Part shown: piece by piece, positions 10,538 to 21,724 of the stretch
How positions within the stretch are numbered: position 1 is the stretch's first letter
Layout: each line of letters opens with the position of its first letter
Assembly (NCBI GenBank): GCA_947044365.1
Contig: OX345637.1
Span: 12,427,076-12,491,075, forward strand
Direction of reading: 5' to 3'
DNA: 64,000 bases
Source: Petrosia ficiformis
Lineage: Eukaryota > Porifera > Demospongiae > Haplosclerida > Petrosiidae
Made by a program: the position numbers and the translations under genes
Notes under the pieces: generated by a model
What the model saw: only the letters and a program-made list of their open reading frames with translations
The model's database searches: none
What the model was told of the DNA's origin: nothing

Positions 10538-13174
10538 TTATTCATTCACTTTATTCAGAATGAATTTGCCTTGTGGACCGGGGTCTCCATTCCAGCCTCT
10601 TATATTGCTATAACGGTCACGTTGTATATACATGTACATGTACCAGTTTGGCCACATCATAGTAGAGAGTTGTTTGTATCCATCTTTTGTGGTGGTGATA
10701 TTCCAATGTCCCTGTGGACCTGGGTCTCCTTTACAAGCTCTAATGTTACGGTAACTGTTATCTTGCATGTATATGTACCAATCTGGCCGCTGTTGAGTGG
10801 AGATGAGATAGAAGTCCTCAACTTGTTTAAATATGAAGTGACTATGTGGACCAAGGGGACCCTTCCCGCTCCGCACTCTGCCTGTTTCATCGTCATCCAC
10901 ATAGACATGCCATAGGGACCACTGCAGTGGTACAATAGAATATTTACATTCCACATCCATTTCATGGAATTTGCCTTGTGGACCAGTGTCTGATGTTTTA
11001 GAGTCTTTGACATTGCCATCACTGTCATACATGTCCTTGTTGATGACTTGTTTAAATATGAACTGACCCTGTGGACCAGGGGGACCATTATAGCCGCCAC
11101 AACTGTCACCTTGCATGTACATGTACCGGTTTGGCCACTTCATAGTAGAGAGTTGTTTGTATCCATCTTTTGTGGTGGTGACATTCCAATGTCCCTGTGG
11201 ACCAGGGTCTCCTTTACAGGCTCTGATGATCCCGTCACTGTTATCTTGCATGTATATGTACCAATCCGGCTGCTGTTGAGTGGAGATGAGATAAAAGTCC
11301 TCGACTTGTTTAAATATGAAGTGTCCATGTGGACCAAGGGGACGATTCCAGCTATGTGCGCTGCCTGCCTCTTCCACGTAGACATGAGATTGGGGCTGCA
11401 GCTGTGGTACAATAGAGATTTTACATTCTCCACCAAGTACTTCCATTAGACAGAATTTGCCTTGTGAACCAGGATCACCTTCCCAGTCTTTGACATCGCC
11501 ATTCCTGTCATTTACATACATGTACCAGTTTGGCCACTTTACAGTACAGAGTTGTGTCTTTCCATCTTTTGTGGTAGTGACATACCAATGTCCTCGTTGA
11601 CCAGGGTCTCCCTGGCAGGCTTTGATGTATTCGTACTTGTCATTTTGCATGTATATGTACAAATCTGGCCACTGAATGGTGGAGATGAGATAGACGTCCT
11701 TGTTCCCAACTTGTTTAAATTTGAACATACCCTTTGAACCAGGGGAACCTTTACAGGCTTGCACATTGCCTGTGTTATTGTCCACCACAGAGACATACCA
11801 ATTTGACGACCTAATGTAATATGTACATTTGTCAAGCCGTGATTCCATGGGCATTAAATAGAATTTGCCCTGTGGACCAGGGTCTCCTTCCAAGCCTGAG
11901 ACATTGCCATCACTGTCATGTTTCATATACAAGTCCTTGTTGATGACTTGTTTAAATATGAACTGACCCTGTGGACCAGGGGGACCATTATAGCTGCCAC
12001 AACTATCACCTTGCATGTACATGTACCGGTTTGACCACTTCATAGTAGAGAGTTGTTTGTATCCATCTTTTGTGGTGGTGATATTCCAATGTCCCTTTGG
12101 ACCAGGGTCTCCTTTACAGGCTCTGATATTCCCGTCACTGTTATCTTGCATGTATATGTACCAATCTGGCTGCTGTTGAGTGGAGATGAGATAAAAGTCC
12201 TCGACTTGTTTAAATATGAAGTGTCCATGTGGACCAAGGGGACGATTCCAGCTATGTGCGCTGCCTGCCTCTTCCACGTAGACATGAGATTGGGGCTGCA
12301 GCTGTGGTACAATAGCGATTTTACATTCTCCACCACGTACTTCCATTAGACGGAATTTGCCTTGTGGACCAGGGTCTCCTTCCCAGCCTGAGACATTGCC
12401 ACTACTGTAGTTTTGCATATACATGTACCAGTTTGGCCACTTTACAGTACAGAGTTGCTTGTATCCATCTTTTGTGGTAGTGACATACCAATGTCCCTGT
12501 GGACCAGGGTCTCCTTTATATGATCTAACGTTGGCAGTAGAGGAATTCATGTATATGTACCAATCTGGCCACTTTTTTGTGGAGATAAGATAGACGTCCT
12601 CATTCCCAACTTGTTCAAATTTGAACTGACCCTTTGAACCAGGGGGACCTTTATGGCCTTGCACATCGCCTGTATCATTTTCCACTACGTAGACATACCA
12701 CTCGGACCACTTCAGTGGCGTAATGTAAAATGAACATTCGTCAAGCTGTAATTCCATGGCCATCAAATAGAATTTGCCCTTTGAACCAGGGTCTCCTTCC
12801 AAGCCTGAGACATTGCCACCAGGGAAGTTTTGCATATACATATACCAGTTTGGCCACTTTTCAGTAGAGAATTGGTAGTATTCGTCATCCGTTTTAGTCA
12901 CAATCCAATGTCCTTGTGGACCAGGGTCTCCTTTACATGATCTAACGTTGGCAGTAGAGGAATTCATGTATATGTACCAATCTGGCCACTTTTTTGTGGA
13001 GATAAGATAGAAGTTCGTGTTGCTGATGCGTTTAAACATGAACTGACCCGTTTGACCAGAGGGACCACTCGAGCCTCTCACGTCGCCTGTATAACCGTTG
13101 CTCACTCTGACATACCACATAGGCCACTCCTGTGGCCTCATATAAAATGTCTTTCCATCTATATCGACAGCCAT
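10538..13174 (-). CDS. 878-aa protein of 18 WY/GDPGPQG modules (six A-B-C triads)
   Basis: A single uninterrupted frame starts MAVDIDGK. I do not recognise a named family. It is built of modules of about 42-48 residues with the pattern W-P-x-W-Y-x-Y-M, then G-N-V, then G-D-P-G-P-Q-G and a closing aromatic beta strand (HW, KF, QF). Three module types alternate strictly: A (KWSEWYVYV, ending QFKFEQV), B (KKWPDWYIYM, ending GHWYVTTTKDGY) and C (KWPNWYMYM, ending GKFRLMEV). Six A-B-C sets of about 140 residues fit the length and threefold symmetry of a beta-trefoil, hence possibly six trefoil-like carbohydrate- or lipid-binding units; this fold call is inference. Two C modules carry an internal A-type insertion. 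The GDPGPQG motif looks collagen-like but is not a Gly-X-Y run. There is no signal peptide or membrane segment, so a cytosolic or unconventionally secreted product is expected. A broken paralogue lies at 17853-20239. Confidence 0.8.
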   Translation of the reverse strand: MAVDIDGKTFYMRPQEWPMWYVRVSNGYTGDVRGSSGPSGQTGQFMFKRISNTNFYLISTKKWPDWYIYMNSSTANVRSCKGDPGPQGHWIVTKTDDEYYQFSTEKWPNWYMYMQNFPGGNVSGLEGDPGSKGKFYLMAMELQLDECSFYITPLKWSEWYVYVVENDTGDVQGHKGPPGSKGQFKFEQVGNEDVYLISTKKWPDWYIYMNSSTANVRSYKGDPGPQGHWYVTTTKDGYKQLCTVKWPNWYMYMQNYSSGNVSGWEGDPGPQGKFRLMEVRGGECKIAIVPQLQPQSHVYVEEAGSAHSWNRPLGPHGHFIFKQVEDFYLISTQQQPDWYIYMQDNSDGNIRACKGDPGPKGHWNITTTKDGYKQLSTMKWSNRYMYMQGDSCGSYNGPPGPQGQFIFKQVINKDLYMKHDSDGNVSGLEGDPGPQGKFYLMPMESRLDKCTYYIRSSNWYVSVVDNNTGNVQACKGSPGSKGMFKFKQVGNKDVYLISTIQWPDLYIYMQNDKYEYIKACQGDPGQRGHWYVTTTKDGKTQLCTVKWPNWYMYVNDRNGDVKDWEGDPGSQGKFCLMEVLGGECKISIVPQLQPQSHVYVEEAGSAHSWNRPLGPHGHFIFKQVEDFYLISTQQQPDWYIYMQDNSDGIIRACKGDPGPQGHWNVTTTKDGYKQLSTMKWPNRYMYMQGDSCGGYNGPPGPQGQFIFKQVINKDMYDSDGNVKDSKTSDTGPQGKFHEMDVECKYSIVPLQWSLWHVYVDDDETGRVRSGKGPLGPHSHFIFKQVEDFYLISTQQRPDWYIYMQDNSYRNIRACKGDPGPQGHWNITTTKDGYKQLSTMMWPNWYMYMYIQRDRYSNIRGWNGDPGPQGKFILNKVNE

Positions 13175-13235
13175 TGGATAGATCTTTCAGTATATTGTCA
13201 CACGGAAGATATCCTAAAGTATAACTGAAATGATG

Positions 13236-13480
13236 CAAACGGCTGAAAGGGAATAAGATGGACATAACTAAATCTGCGTTGTGTCTGGAGGATATTCTAC
13301 TGTAAAGATATACTGATTAGTGACATTATACTTTGCTACAGCTGTGAAAAGACACAGTTTGGCTTACAGAGGCAGAAAGAGGAAGAAGAATGCCATCAGG
13401 CTCAGCAGTGCCATTAAAAATAGTGATCAACGAGTCTCACAAGCTACAGTTGCAACAAATTATTGATGAATAAGTGCAAA
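13236..13480 (+). pseudogene. Degenerate 5' segment of a KDZ-like transposase remnant
   Basis: This block matches 22097-22290 over most of its length (CATAACTAAATCTGCGTTGT; CAGTTTGGCTTACAGAGGCA), but stops and indels break the frame that is open in the 22097 copy. It lies head-to-head with the repeat-protein gene in both copies of the locus. Confidence 0.5.
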
Positions 13481-13575
13481 CATATCAACGAAAAGGACAC
13501 AAAATGGAAGGGGTGATGTACTCATTAAGTAATAGTTAGAACACACTCTACAGTCTACACTCTACAGTGATTACG

Positions 13576-13710
13576 TGTTTTAACGTTTTAATGTAGCACG
13601 AGGTCGGGTCAATAAAGGTTGAGTTTACATAATGCATGAGCCGAAGGCGAGTGCATTATGTAAACGAGACCTTTATTGACCGCCCAAATGCTACATTGAA
13701 ACACACAATG
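13576..13710. repeat. Foldback inverted repeat
   Basis: The arms read AATGTAGCACGAGGTCGGGT, then CAATAAAGG and a TTTACATAATGCA block, and are mirrored after a seven-base loop (CGAAGGC). Typical of a small foldback MITE. It is inserted between the repeat-protein gene and the KDZ transposase remnant. Confidence 0.65.
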
Positions 13711-14139
13711 CACTGCCAAGTGTGTTCTAAGTGATTTATTGACGATCTGGTGAACTACCACTGTTGTTGAAGCAGCTTCGTTAGTAGAGGTGAGCAAAGT
13801 GTGCAATAACTATTTATTGCACGCAAAAGTGATTTAATGGACAATCACGTGACGCAATATCTGCACTCTGATTGGCCACAGGTCACATGATCAGCAATAA
13901 ATAACAATTATCATACCATAACAATCTTTTAACGTATATAGTAATATAATCAATTCTTAGCAGCTAATGCTCTAAGATCCAGTACTAGATATAAAGCACT
14001 TGATGAAACTGCTATAATTGGAGTGGTCTGCAAATATGAATTTCCTCAACTTTTCTTTTCGCTTCGCCATGGAGAGAGGTTTGTAATACAGTTCATATTA
14101 TTTCCTGTGTTGCTATGACCAGAATTATAGACTGTCCTA

Positions 14140-14604
14140 CACTGTCTTTGCTATGGAAGAGCTCCAGAAGAGATACAAAACACGCAAACGTTTGCTGCTT
14201 TATGATGTTGCCTGTATGCTTAAATGTCACTTTAAGGTATGATAAGATAATGGACATACATGTATTCATTCACACATAAACTTGATTAATTTGCAGCAGA
14301 AAAAAGGATATGACCTCTGGATGTTTTTCATCTAGCAGTTCCAGTATTCCACAGTTATGGACACAAAACCGACTGCCAAGTAATTTTTTATGTAATTATG
14401 ACTAAGTGTTTAAAAAGTCTTGTATATCTACAATTGTCTTTTAGTCCATACTTTTGTGAAGGATTTGGAATGGCTGATTTTGAGAGATGTGAAAGCTTAT
14501 GGGCATTTCTTGGACAATTTGCCAAAACAACAAAAGAAATGAGACCATTGTCATCAATTACAATATGTCACGTACCAGATCACATTATTAGCTGTGTATT
14601 ATAA
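14140..14604 (+). pseudogene. KDZ-type transposase core remnant
   Basis: Three conserved blocks follow each other: KRLLLYDVACMLKCHF (about 14180-14235), VFHSYGHKTDCQ (14342-14379) and YFCEGFGMADFERCESLW (14445-14500), then FAKTTKEMRP. These correspond to the YD.AC..K, H.Y.H...CQ and GFGL.D.EG.ERLW blocks of Kyakuja-Dileera-Zisupton transposases. The blocks are split by stops or introns, and the acidic residues of the complete enzyme cannot all be found, so this is a decayed copy. The frame at 14398-14604 is open across what looks like a 63-base insertion. Its N-terminal part is probably the 13236-13480 segment. Confidence 0.6.
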
Positions 14605-15425
14605 ACGTATAATTATAATTATTAAAATGTATGAAGGGAAGCAGTGTAGACTTAGATATATATAAAAGATCCAAATATGAAACAGAATTGATTAATGTTG
14701 AAAAACTGGAAGCAAAATTCAATATACTTACGAGGTGTCATCACAAACAAGTTATCTATAACTGTACTAAGTATGTTCAAAACTTCAAATGTAGATCACT
14801 CACACAAATGTGCTTTACTATAATCTTGCTCAAATCCATTTTATATCTGCAGCCACTTATCTCAAGTACTTTGCACGTTCATAATTATCATGTCCATCTG
14901 CAGACTTGTGCCACAAACCAGCTATGTGAATTTGACCAAGCTCTCTTCCAACGTGGTTACAAGACTACACTATGGTGACCCAGAAGGACTCTGTTAGACT
15001 ACTCTGGCCAGGTACAGCAAATCATCTAGGCAATTAATTTTTTACATAGGTTGAAGCAGTATTTTTATACTTTGGCTTGACATTCGTTAGGTTAACCTAA
15101 AGCTTACCAACAAAATTAATAAGTAATGATGAAAATGGATGATGAGAAAAATGTCAGTACTGAATGTATGAAGAAACTGAAGGAAGTAATCAACTAGGAT
15201 TTAGAACTTTTAAAATTGAATAATGTTGGATGGTTTTCTTATGGGTCAGTTCTTGTTGCGTATATATTTATGTATATATGAACGTCAGCCTTTTCGTAAT
15301 TTACATATGTCTTGTAATCATAATTGTAATTTGTAATTGAAAATGTAACTTTATGAAAATGGTATTTGTAATTGTAATTAGAAGTCCAATTACATGAATG
15401 TTTACACACTTCACCTCAGCAAACG

Positions 15426-15560
15426 TTTCTTGCAATACCTGCAACATCGGCTCCTATAGAAAAGGTATTCAGGCAAGCTGGCAAAATGTTGAGGTTAGAC
15501 AGGTGTCGTTTGCTCCAAAAAACTTGTATTACTTTTAAAGTTAATCAGAATATGATTTAG
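15426..15560 (+). pseudogene. hAT transposase C-terminal dimerisation motif remnant
   Basis: The 44 codons from FLAIPATSAPIEKVFRQAGK to the stop follow the hAT C-terminal signature (Y-L-A-I-P-A-S-S-A-P-S-E-R-V-F-S-x-A-G, then R..L). No open frame for the catalytic region is present upstream, so this is a fragment of a dead element. Confidence comes from the spacing of IPA, SAP, E.VF and AGK. Confidence 0.65.
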
Positions 15561-16700
15561 TTAGTCATTGCTGTTACAAAACTCATCTTATTTCAAGTAA
15601 TTGAGGAAGTAATTGATAATTGTAATTAATTACAAAGTTGGAAAACTTTCAATAATCATCATGATGAATTTCAATCTTTACATAAGCACTTACGGATTAT
15701 TGTGAATCAATTAGAGATGCAAATTGGAGGAAAAAGATGGTAGCACTCTCTGGAAAAGTAAGTCTAACAGGATGTACCAGCATAATAACAGAAGATGAGT
15801 GGACTCATCGATTTGCCACAGGTATTCAACATTCGGAACACTTTAAAGTACTAGTTGAATATACTACTATCACAACTTGGGTCAGAGCCTTTTAACGGTT
15901 AACGATTTTACTGTAAAGTCAAATTATGTAATAAAGCCTTTTTGTTCCGAGAGCACCAGATATAATACTTACTAAATACTAAAGTCTTGTGCTGTCATCA
16001 GTAGACAAAGAAATAATGAAACAGAATCAAGTGAAGATGAAGTAACATAAGTTGCCAATCAACCACCTCTTATGAATTTAGGTTCTTCCTCCAGTGATAT
16101 GCCAGAGACATTGGGATAATTAATTGTGTCAGTACACTTCCTATTGACAACAAGAGCCATAACAAGAATCAAGATTTACTATAAATGGACTTCTTCCGGA
16201 CAAAACAACAGGACGAATCGTCTATAAAGCTGAGATGACCCTTTCATCCATTGATGATCATAATGATTTTGATGACCAACCAACTTGAAGTTACAGACCC
16301 TGGAGGTGCACTATCTTTTGATTGGAAGACAACTGAAAAAGCCTGTTTTGCCATGGATCACACTGTGATGCCATCTACAGTATGAGGATGAGTTTTGTCT
16401 TTCAGCACTATCAGATTATATGCTTTCTTGTTGAGTTGCTGTTGATTATGACCTGCTATATGCATAGCTCATTTTTGTAAATTGCATCCATACATCAAAC
16501 AAATATAACACACAAGTATCAGTAAAATATATGATCAGTATGATGACAAGTAGAATGACCACTAGAACAACATATAGTTACATATTGGGACATACTATTT
16601 CATTAATCAACTCATTAGTAATGAGTACCTATGTTTATAATGTGTTCTATATTCTACTTCTATAATTATACTGTCTGTAGAATGACCTAAGTAGGAGCTA
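15561..16700. other. Gene-free, transposon-derived interval
   Basis: Short broken frames only, including a serine/acidic piece around 15990-16110 and a stretch at 16250-16460. They look like transposase debris but carry no motif I can name. Confidence 0.4.
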
Positions 16701-17525
16701 CCATAATTCTGGAAAAGAATGCGCTATCTTAATTAAGAATGCGAACTTTGCGAGGTGTTGCGTTCTCGCATTATTAAAAACGCACGTAGTATATAATAAT
16801 TTTCTTACGTATAAATGAATTATAACAATAACTTCCGGTAGGTTACACGTGCTACCGCGACTTTAACCCTTAGAGCACTGATGTCACATATATGTGACAT
16901 TTCACCCCTACATGGTTCGCCGTCTGTTCCTGGCTACACAAAGCTGTCCAAATGCTTGTAATTGGCGTCAAGCATAAGCTGATGAACGTGGCTAAAAAAG
17001 TTGATGTTTTTTCGGCCGCCCTTTGGCCTAAATAACGACTACGGGGGGAATTTTAAAGGGGGGTGTCCCCCCGTTAATGCTGGGGTTCGAAGAGGGCACA
17101 GCCCCCTCGCTGCCGACGAATTTAGCATTTTTTGACCCCGCCCACGCCCTCTGGTGGGTAGCTGAGGCATTTTCCTTGCTGTGAAACCTGAAATCGTGGG
17201 TGTAGCTGGTGCCAACATGGGGTCATTTTGTTAGTCCCAGTTCCAGTCAAAAGAGGGAGAGCACTGCATTTGATTTGATCCTACGATGCGCTTGGGGACC
17301 TTCGAGTCCCGGTAAGCAAGTTGGTGGAAGTAGTACTCCATGTCGGAAAAGGAGCCAAGTTTGGGGTAGAGAAAGTGAACGGTGGCCAAATTATATGCAA
17401 TAGATTCGCCAGTGTTGGAAATGGGAAGAATTTTGAAAAACAGGCTCAGTGCTCTAAGGGTTAAATAACTCTAAAGGCTAAATATGGACATTTTTTTACT
17501 TAAGCATTCTTTTTCAGAATTATGG
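16701..17525. mobile_element. TA-type MITE (Tc1/mariner-like ends), host of a nested element
   Basis: The ends CCATAATTCTGGAAAAGAAT and its complement at 17506-17525 match at 21 of 22 positions. They are flanked by TA on both sides (16699-16700 and 17526-17527), as expected for a Tc1/mariner-superfamily target duplication. The 825-bp body has no transposase. A second element interrupts it from 16867 to 17460, leaving about 230 bp of original element. Confidence 0.75.
16867..17460. mobile_element. piggyBac-type MITE nested in the TA-type MITE
   Basis: Perfect 15-bp terminal inverted repeats (CCCTTAGAGCACTGA) are bordered by TTAA at 16863-16866 and at 17461-17464. TTAA duplication with CCC termini is diagnostic of piggyBac-superfamily elements. 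Just inside the left end is a 20-bp palindrome (ATGTCACATATATGTGACAT). The element is 594 bp, GC-richer than its surroundings, and has no long coding frame. Confidence 0.85.
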
Positions 17526-17852
17526 TATATAGGATCAGTAGTAACAGTGAAATCATCAGTAGAATGACGAGTTGATGATGACTGGTAAAACTGAGTGATC
17601 TAGAACAGCACACTTAATTTAAGAACATGTATATACAAGTTCTCAAGGTCTGATATAATATTCTAGATGCATGCATGTATGCATGCAAGTATGCATGCAT
17701 TCATGTGAATTTTTTTATGGAAAATTATATTGAAAATTATCATTGTAGCAAATAAAAAAATATTATATATAGTACAAACTTGTACATTTGTTCAGTTGTA
17801 ATTATACTAAAAGCTTAAAGTGTGCAAACCTTATTACATACTACACGGCCAT

Positions 17853-20239
17853 TTATTCTTCAAATTTATCCAGAATAAAGTGACCTTGTGGACCAGGGTC
17901 TCCATTCCAGCCTCTGACATTGCCATAAAGATCATTTTCCATGTACATGTACCAGTTTGGCCACTTTACAGTAGAGATCTTTACTTCTGACAAATATGAT
18001 GCTAAAGATTGCGAGCGTTGCTAGTGTTCTGGCTTAGTGGTCAAAATATCCCTAGTTTTCCAATGTCCCTTTTTACCAGGGTCTCCTTTACAGGCTCTAA
18101 TGTTCCTGTCACTGTTATCCTGCATGTATATATACCAATCTGGCTGCTGTTGAGTGGAGATGAAATAAAAGTCCTGCACTTGTTTAAATATGAAGTGTCC
18201 ATTGTTAGAATAGTCCCTTGATGTAGCAAAGTTTAACAGTTTATAGACTTCAATGACAACAGAACTAAATTGTACAATAATCACTGGTTTATATATACAC
18301 ATTGACTAGTTCTAGAATATTCTTCTTCTAGAATTAACTAAAACACGTGACATTATGCAAGATAAGACAAGCCTATTCACACATACATAGGTTACAGTAA
18401 GATGAGTAAATTAACACAAGAGAATAAGTAATAGTCAATGATGACAGTCAAGAGTGTATCCCCAACATCCATGTGGACCAAGGGGGCCTTCCAGCTATGT
18501 GTGCTGCCTGCGTAGAAAAGTCATTCGGGCTGCAGCTGTGGTTCAATAGCGATTTTACATTCTCCACCATGTACTTCCATTAGACAGAATTTGCCTTGTG
18601 GACCAGGGTCTCCTTCCCAGCCTGAGACACTGCCACTACTGTAGTCTTCCATATACATGTACCAGCTTGGCCACTTTACAGTACAGAGTTGCTTGTATCC
18701 ATCTTTTGTGGTAGTGACATACCAATGCCCTTGTGGACCAGGGTCTCCTTTATATGATGTAACGTTGGCAGAAGGGGAATTTTGCATGTATATGTACCAA
18801 TCTGGCCACTGTATGGAGGAGATGAGATAGACGTCCTCGTTCCCGACTTGTTCAAATTTGAACTGACCCTTTGAACCAGGGGGACCTTCATGGCCTTTCA
18901 CATTGCCTGTATACACCACATACATATACCACTCGGACCACTTCAGTGACCTAATGTAAAATGAACGTCCGTCAAGGTGCAATTCCGTGGTCATCAAATA
19001 GAATTTGCCCTGTGGACCAGGATCTCCTTCCCAGCCTGAGACATTGCCACTACTGTAGTTTTGCATATACATGTACCGGCTTGGCCACATTACAGTACAG
19101 AGTTGTTTGCATCCATCTTTTGTGGTAGTGACATACCAATGTCCTTATGGACCAGGGTCTCCTTTATACAACGAAACATTGGCAGTAGGAGAATTTTGCA
19201 TGTATATGTACCAATCTGGCCACTTATTTGTGGAGATGAGATAGACATCCTCGTTCCTGACTTGTTCAAATTTGAACTGACCCATTGAACCAGGGGGACC
19301 TTTATGGCCTTGCACATTGCCTGTATCCACCCCGTACACATACCACTCAGACCACTTCAGTGGCGTAATGTAAAATGTACATCTTTCAAGCTGTAATTCC
19401 ATGGCCATCAAATAGAATTTGCCCTGTGGACCAGGGTCTCCTTCCCAGCCTGAGACATTGCCACTACTGTAGTTTTGCATATACATGTACCAGCTTGGCC
19501 ACTTTACAGTACAGAGTTGTTTGTATCCATCTTTTGTGGTAGTGACATACCAATGTCCTTGTGGACCAGGGTCTCCTTTATACAATGAAACATTGGCAGT
19601 AAGAGAATTTTGCATGTATATGTACCAATCTGGCCACTTATTTATGGAGATGAGATAGACGTCCTCGTTCCCAATTTGTTCAAATTTGAACTGACCCATT
19701 GAACCAGGGGGACCTTTATGGCCTTTCACATTGCCTGTATACACCACCACATACACATACCACTCAGACCACTTCAGTGGCGTAATGTAAAATGAACATC
19801 TGTCAAGCTGTAATTCCATGGCCATCAAATAGAATTTGCCCTGTGGACCAGGGTCTCCTTCACAGCCTGAGACATTACCACCAGGGAAGTTTTGCATATA
19901 CATATACCTGTTTGGCCACTTTTCAGTAGAGAATTGGTAGTATTCGTCATCCGTTTTAGTCACAATCCAATGTCCTTGTGGACCAGGGTCTCCTTTATAT
20001 GATCTAACGTTGGCAGTAGGGAAATTTTGCATGTATATGTACCAATCTGGCCACTCATTTGTGTAGATAAGATAGAATGTCGTGTATCTGATGCGTTTAA
20101 ATATGAACTGACCCGTTTGACCAGTGGGACCATTCGAGCCTCTCACGTCGCCTGTATAACCGTTGCTCACTGTGACATACCACATAGGCCACTTCTGTGG
20201 CCTCATATAAAATATCTTTCCATCGATATCGACAGCCAT
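17853..20239 (-). pseudogene. Broken paralogue of the WY/GDPGPQG module protein
   Basis: It starts MAVDIDGK like the intact gene and follows the same A-B-C module order, but a TAA replaces the Gln codon of a GDPGPQG motif near 19145. The same frame then stays open to 18521, where a TGA replaces sequence corresponding to SHVYVEE. Beyond this the copy is scrambled: 18230-18460 is unrelated, modules resume at 18061-18230, and the last C module with a C-terminus (GHFILDKFEE) ends at a TAA at 17853-17855. Only about four triads are recognisable. Selective stop read-through or splicing could rescue part of it, but the accumulated damage favours a pseudogene. A tRNA-like SINE scrap (18005-18060) sits inside the 3' portion. 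Confidence 0.75.
18005..18060 (+). repeat. tRNA-like SINE scrap, copy 1
   Basis: GTTGCTAGTGTTCTGGCTTAGTGGTCAAAA resembles an A-box region. The longer version at 23040-23107 continues to GGATTTAATCCCTAG, a B-box-like end. Here the middle is deleted and the sequence ends ATCCCTAG. Confidence 0.4.
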
Positions 20240-20332
20240 TAGATAGATCTATTGTCACACGGAAGAAGTAAATCTCGTCTGTTCTGAGGACATGCCGTAT
20301 AGTATTCAGTAAGGTAATTTGGGGTAACTCCG

Positions 20333-20387
20333 GACACGCCCAAACTCCGGACAGTTTTAGTAAAACTGTCCGGAGTTTGGGCGTGTC
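20333..20387. repeat. Perfect 26-bp-arm hairpin
   Basis: GACACGCCCAAACTCCGGAC plus AGTTTT, a three-base loop, then the exact complement. The arm repeats the terminal sequence of the 1.8-kb element, so the left end is itself folded back. Confidence 0.8.
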
Positions 20388-20423
20388 TTTGTTGAGAACG
20401 AGTACAAACATAGATATCGATTA

Positions 20424-21160
20424 TATAGACTACGTATAAGCTTATAAGGGATTGGAAACGCCCACGCATTTCCGTACACTCCGTTGCCCCACCCTATCTT
20501 TTTTAGCCAGCCCCTCCCCCTAAATACAATGCGCTATGCATGCAAGAGTGGTAAAGAACTTGTTTTAAATCGTGTATCATTAAAGAACACTTTTGTTAAA
20601 CTAATTGATAATATCACCAACCAACATAGGAGTGCTATACCTTCAGCTAGAAAACTGGAGTGTTGAACTATATGACCTACCACACTGCTTAGAGTCCCCA
20701 AAATGTAAGTACCTCGTAACCGTTTCAACTGGATTTTCTACATCTAAACGGTAACGTTTTTCTCTATATTTGTTTTAAACCCATGTATTTTTATTGAGTA
20801 ACAAAACTTACATGGGAATATTGCAATAGAACTGTTATTAAAAGAAGTAAGAGTCCCAAAACCCGTTTTCGTTATGATATGTACTAAAAAACAATGGTTT
20901 TTAAACATCGTACATGATTTGTTGCTAATGTTTTAGCAGTTGAGATGTTAAAACGATACAATAGCAACATGTATATCAAGAAAAAACACCTTAATTGTCC
21001 AGTTTCAGCAAGGAATAGTGTTTTTTCTATGATCAGTCCTCACCACTAAGTAATAAAATTTAATTGATTTCTGGGGACACGGAGTGCGTCACAGACTTAT
21101 GCATTGATGCTATGGGATCACGTGCGCCGTTTCCAATCCCTTATACGTAGTCTATGGTAC
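20424..21160. repeat. Nested unit with inverted ends
   Basis: ATAGACTACGTATAAG followed by ATAAGGGATTGGAAACG at 20425-20460 reappears inverted at 21126-21155 (CCGTTTCCAATCCCTTATAC, then GTAGTCTATGG). It is probably a separate non-autonomous insertion within the 1.8-kb element. No coding capacity. Confidence 0.5.
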
Positions 21161-21179
21161 AAAAAAGGTAAAACTGTTT

Positions 21180-21370
21180 TACCTTTTTATGGCCCGTAGG
21201 GCCATCTCTATAATTGCTTTCCACGGGGTTGAATCTATATAATAATTATAATTATTATATTCTTGTGTCGCTTGCGCGACTATGCGTTGTATACGTAGTT
21301 AAGGAAGTGCGTCATTCCCGGGGGCTCGGTCAATTAATGGGCGTGGCGCGTAAAGAACGCGCGACGTCGC
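21180..21370 (-). repeat. Interspersed repeat family R1, partial copy 3 (reversed)
   Basis: Reads in the opposite direction to the 58850-59285 copy: CCCGTAGGGCCAT, AATTGCTTTCCACGGGGTT, ATGCGTTGTATACGTAGTTA, CGGTCAATTAATGGGCGTGG and CGCGTAAAGAACGCGC occur in mirrored order. Confidence 0.6.
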
Positions 21371-21724
21371 GCGTTTGAGCTACAGACCAGCCAGGAAGAT
21401 TCAAAAAGGATGTAAAAGTAGTAAAACTGCTAATTACTGTTGTATATAGCAGAGAAACACTATAAATATTATGCAAGAATCTTTAACAAGTAAGTATGAT
21501 AAGTTGCTGAGTTTCAGTCTCATGAGGAAGTCATCATTTAGAACCTTGAAGGAGTACTTTAGTCAGTTCATCAGAGATCTGTGTATTTAGTCTGCAATTG
21601 GGCTTACACTGACTTCAGGCCCCAGCTTTCGAGTACACAGAAAGGTAGAGACATTAGTGCCACCAGTAATGCTTAATACATAGTCATCACAAAGCAAATA
21701 TAGGGATGTTTTTTTCTCTATATA

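Noticed and set aside
10571..12349. Plus-strand frames opposite the module gene
   Set aside because: Shadow frames of the minus-strand repeats; their similarity to one another only mirrors the real modules.
10538..13174. Collagen-like protein
   Set aside because: GDPGPQG occurs once per module; there is no continuous Gly-X-Y run, and the modules are dominated by aromatic beta-type strands.
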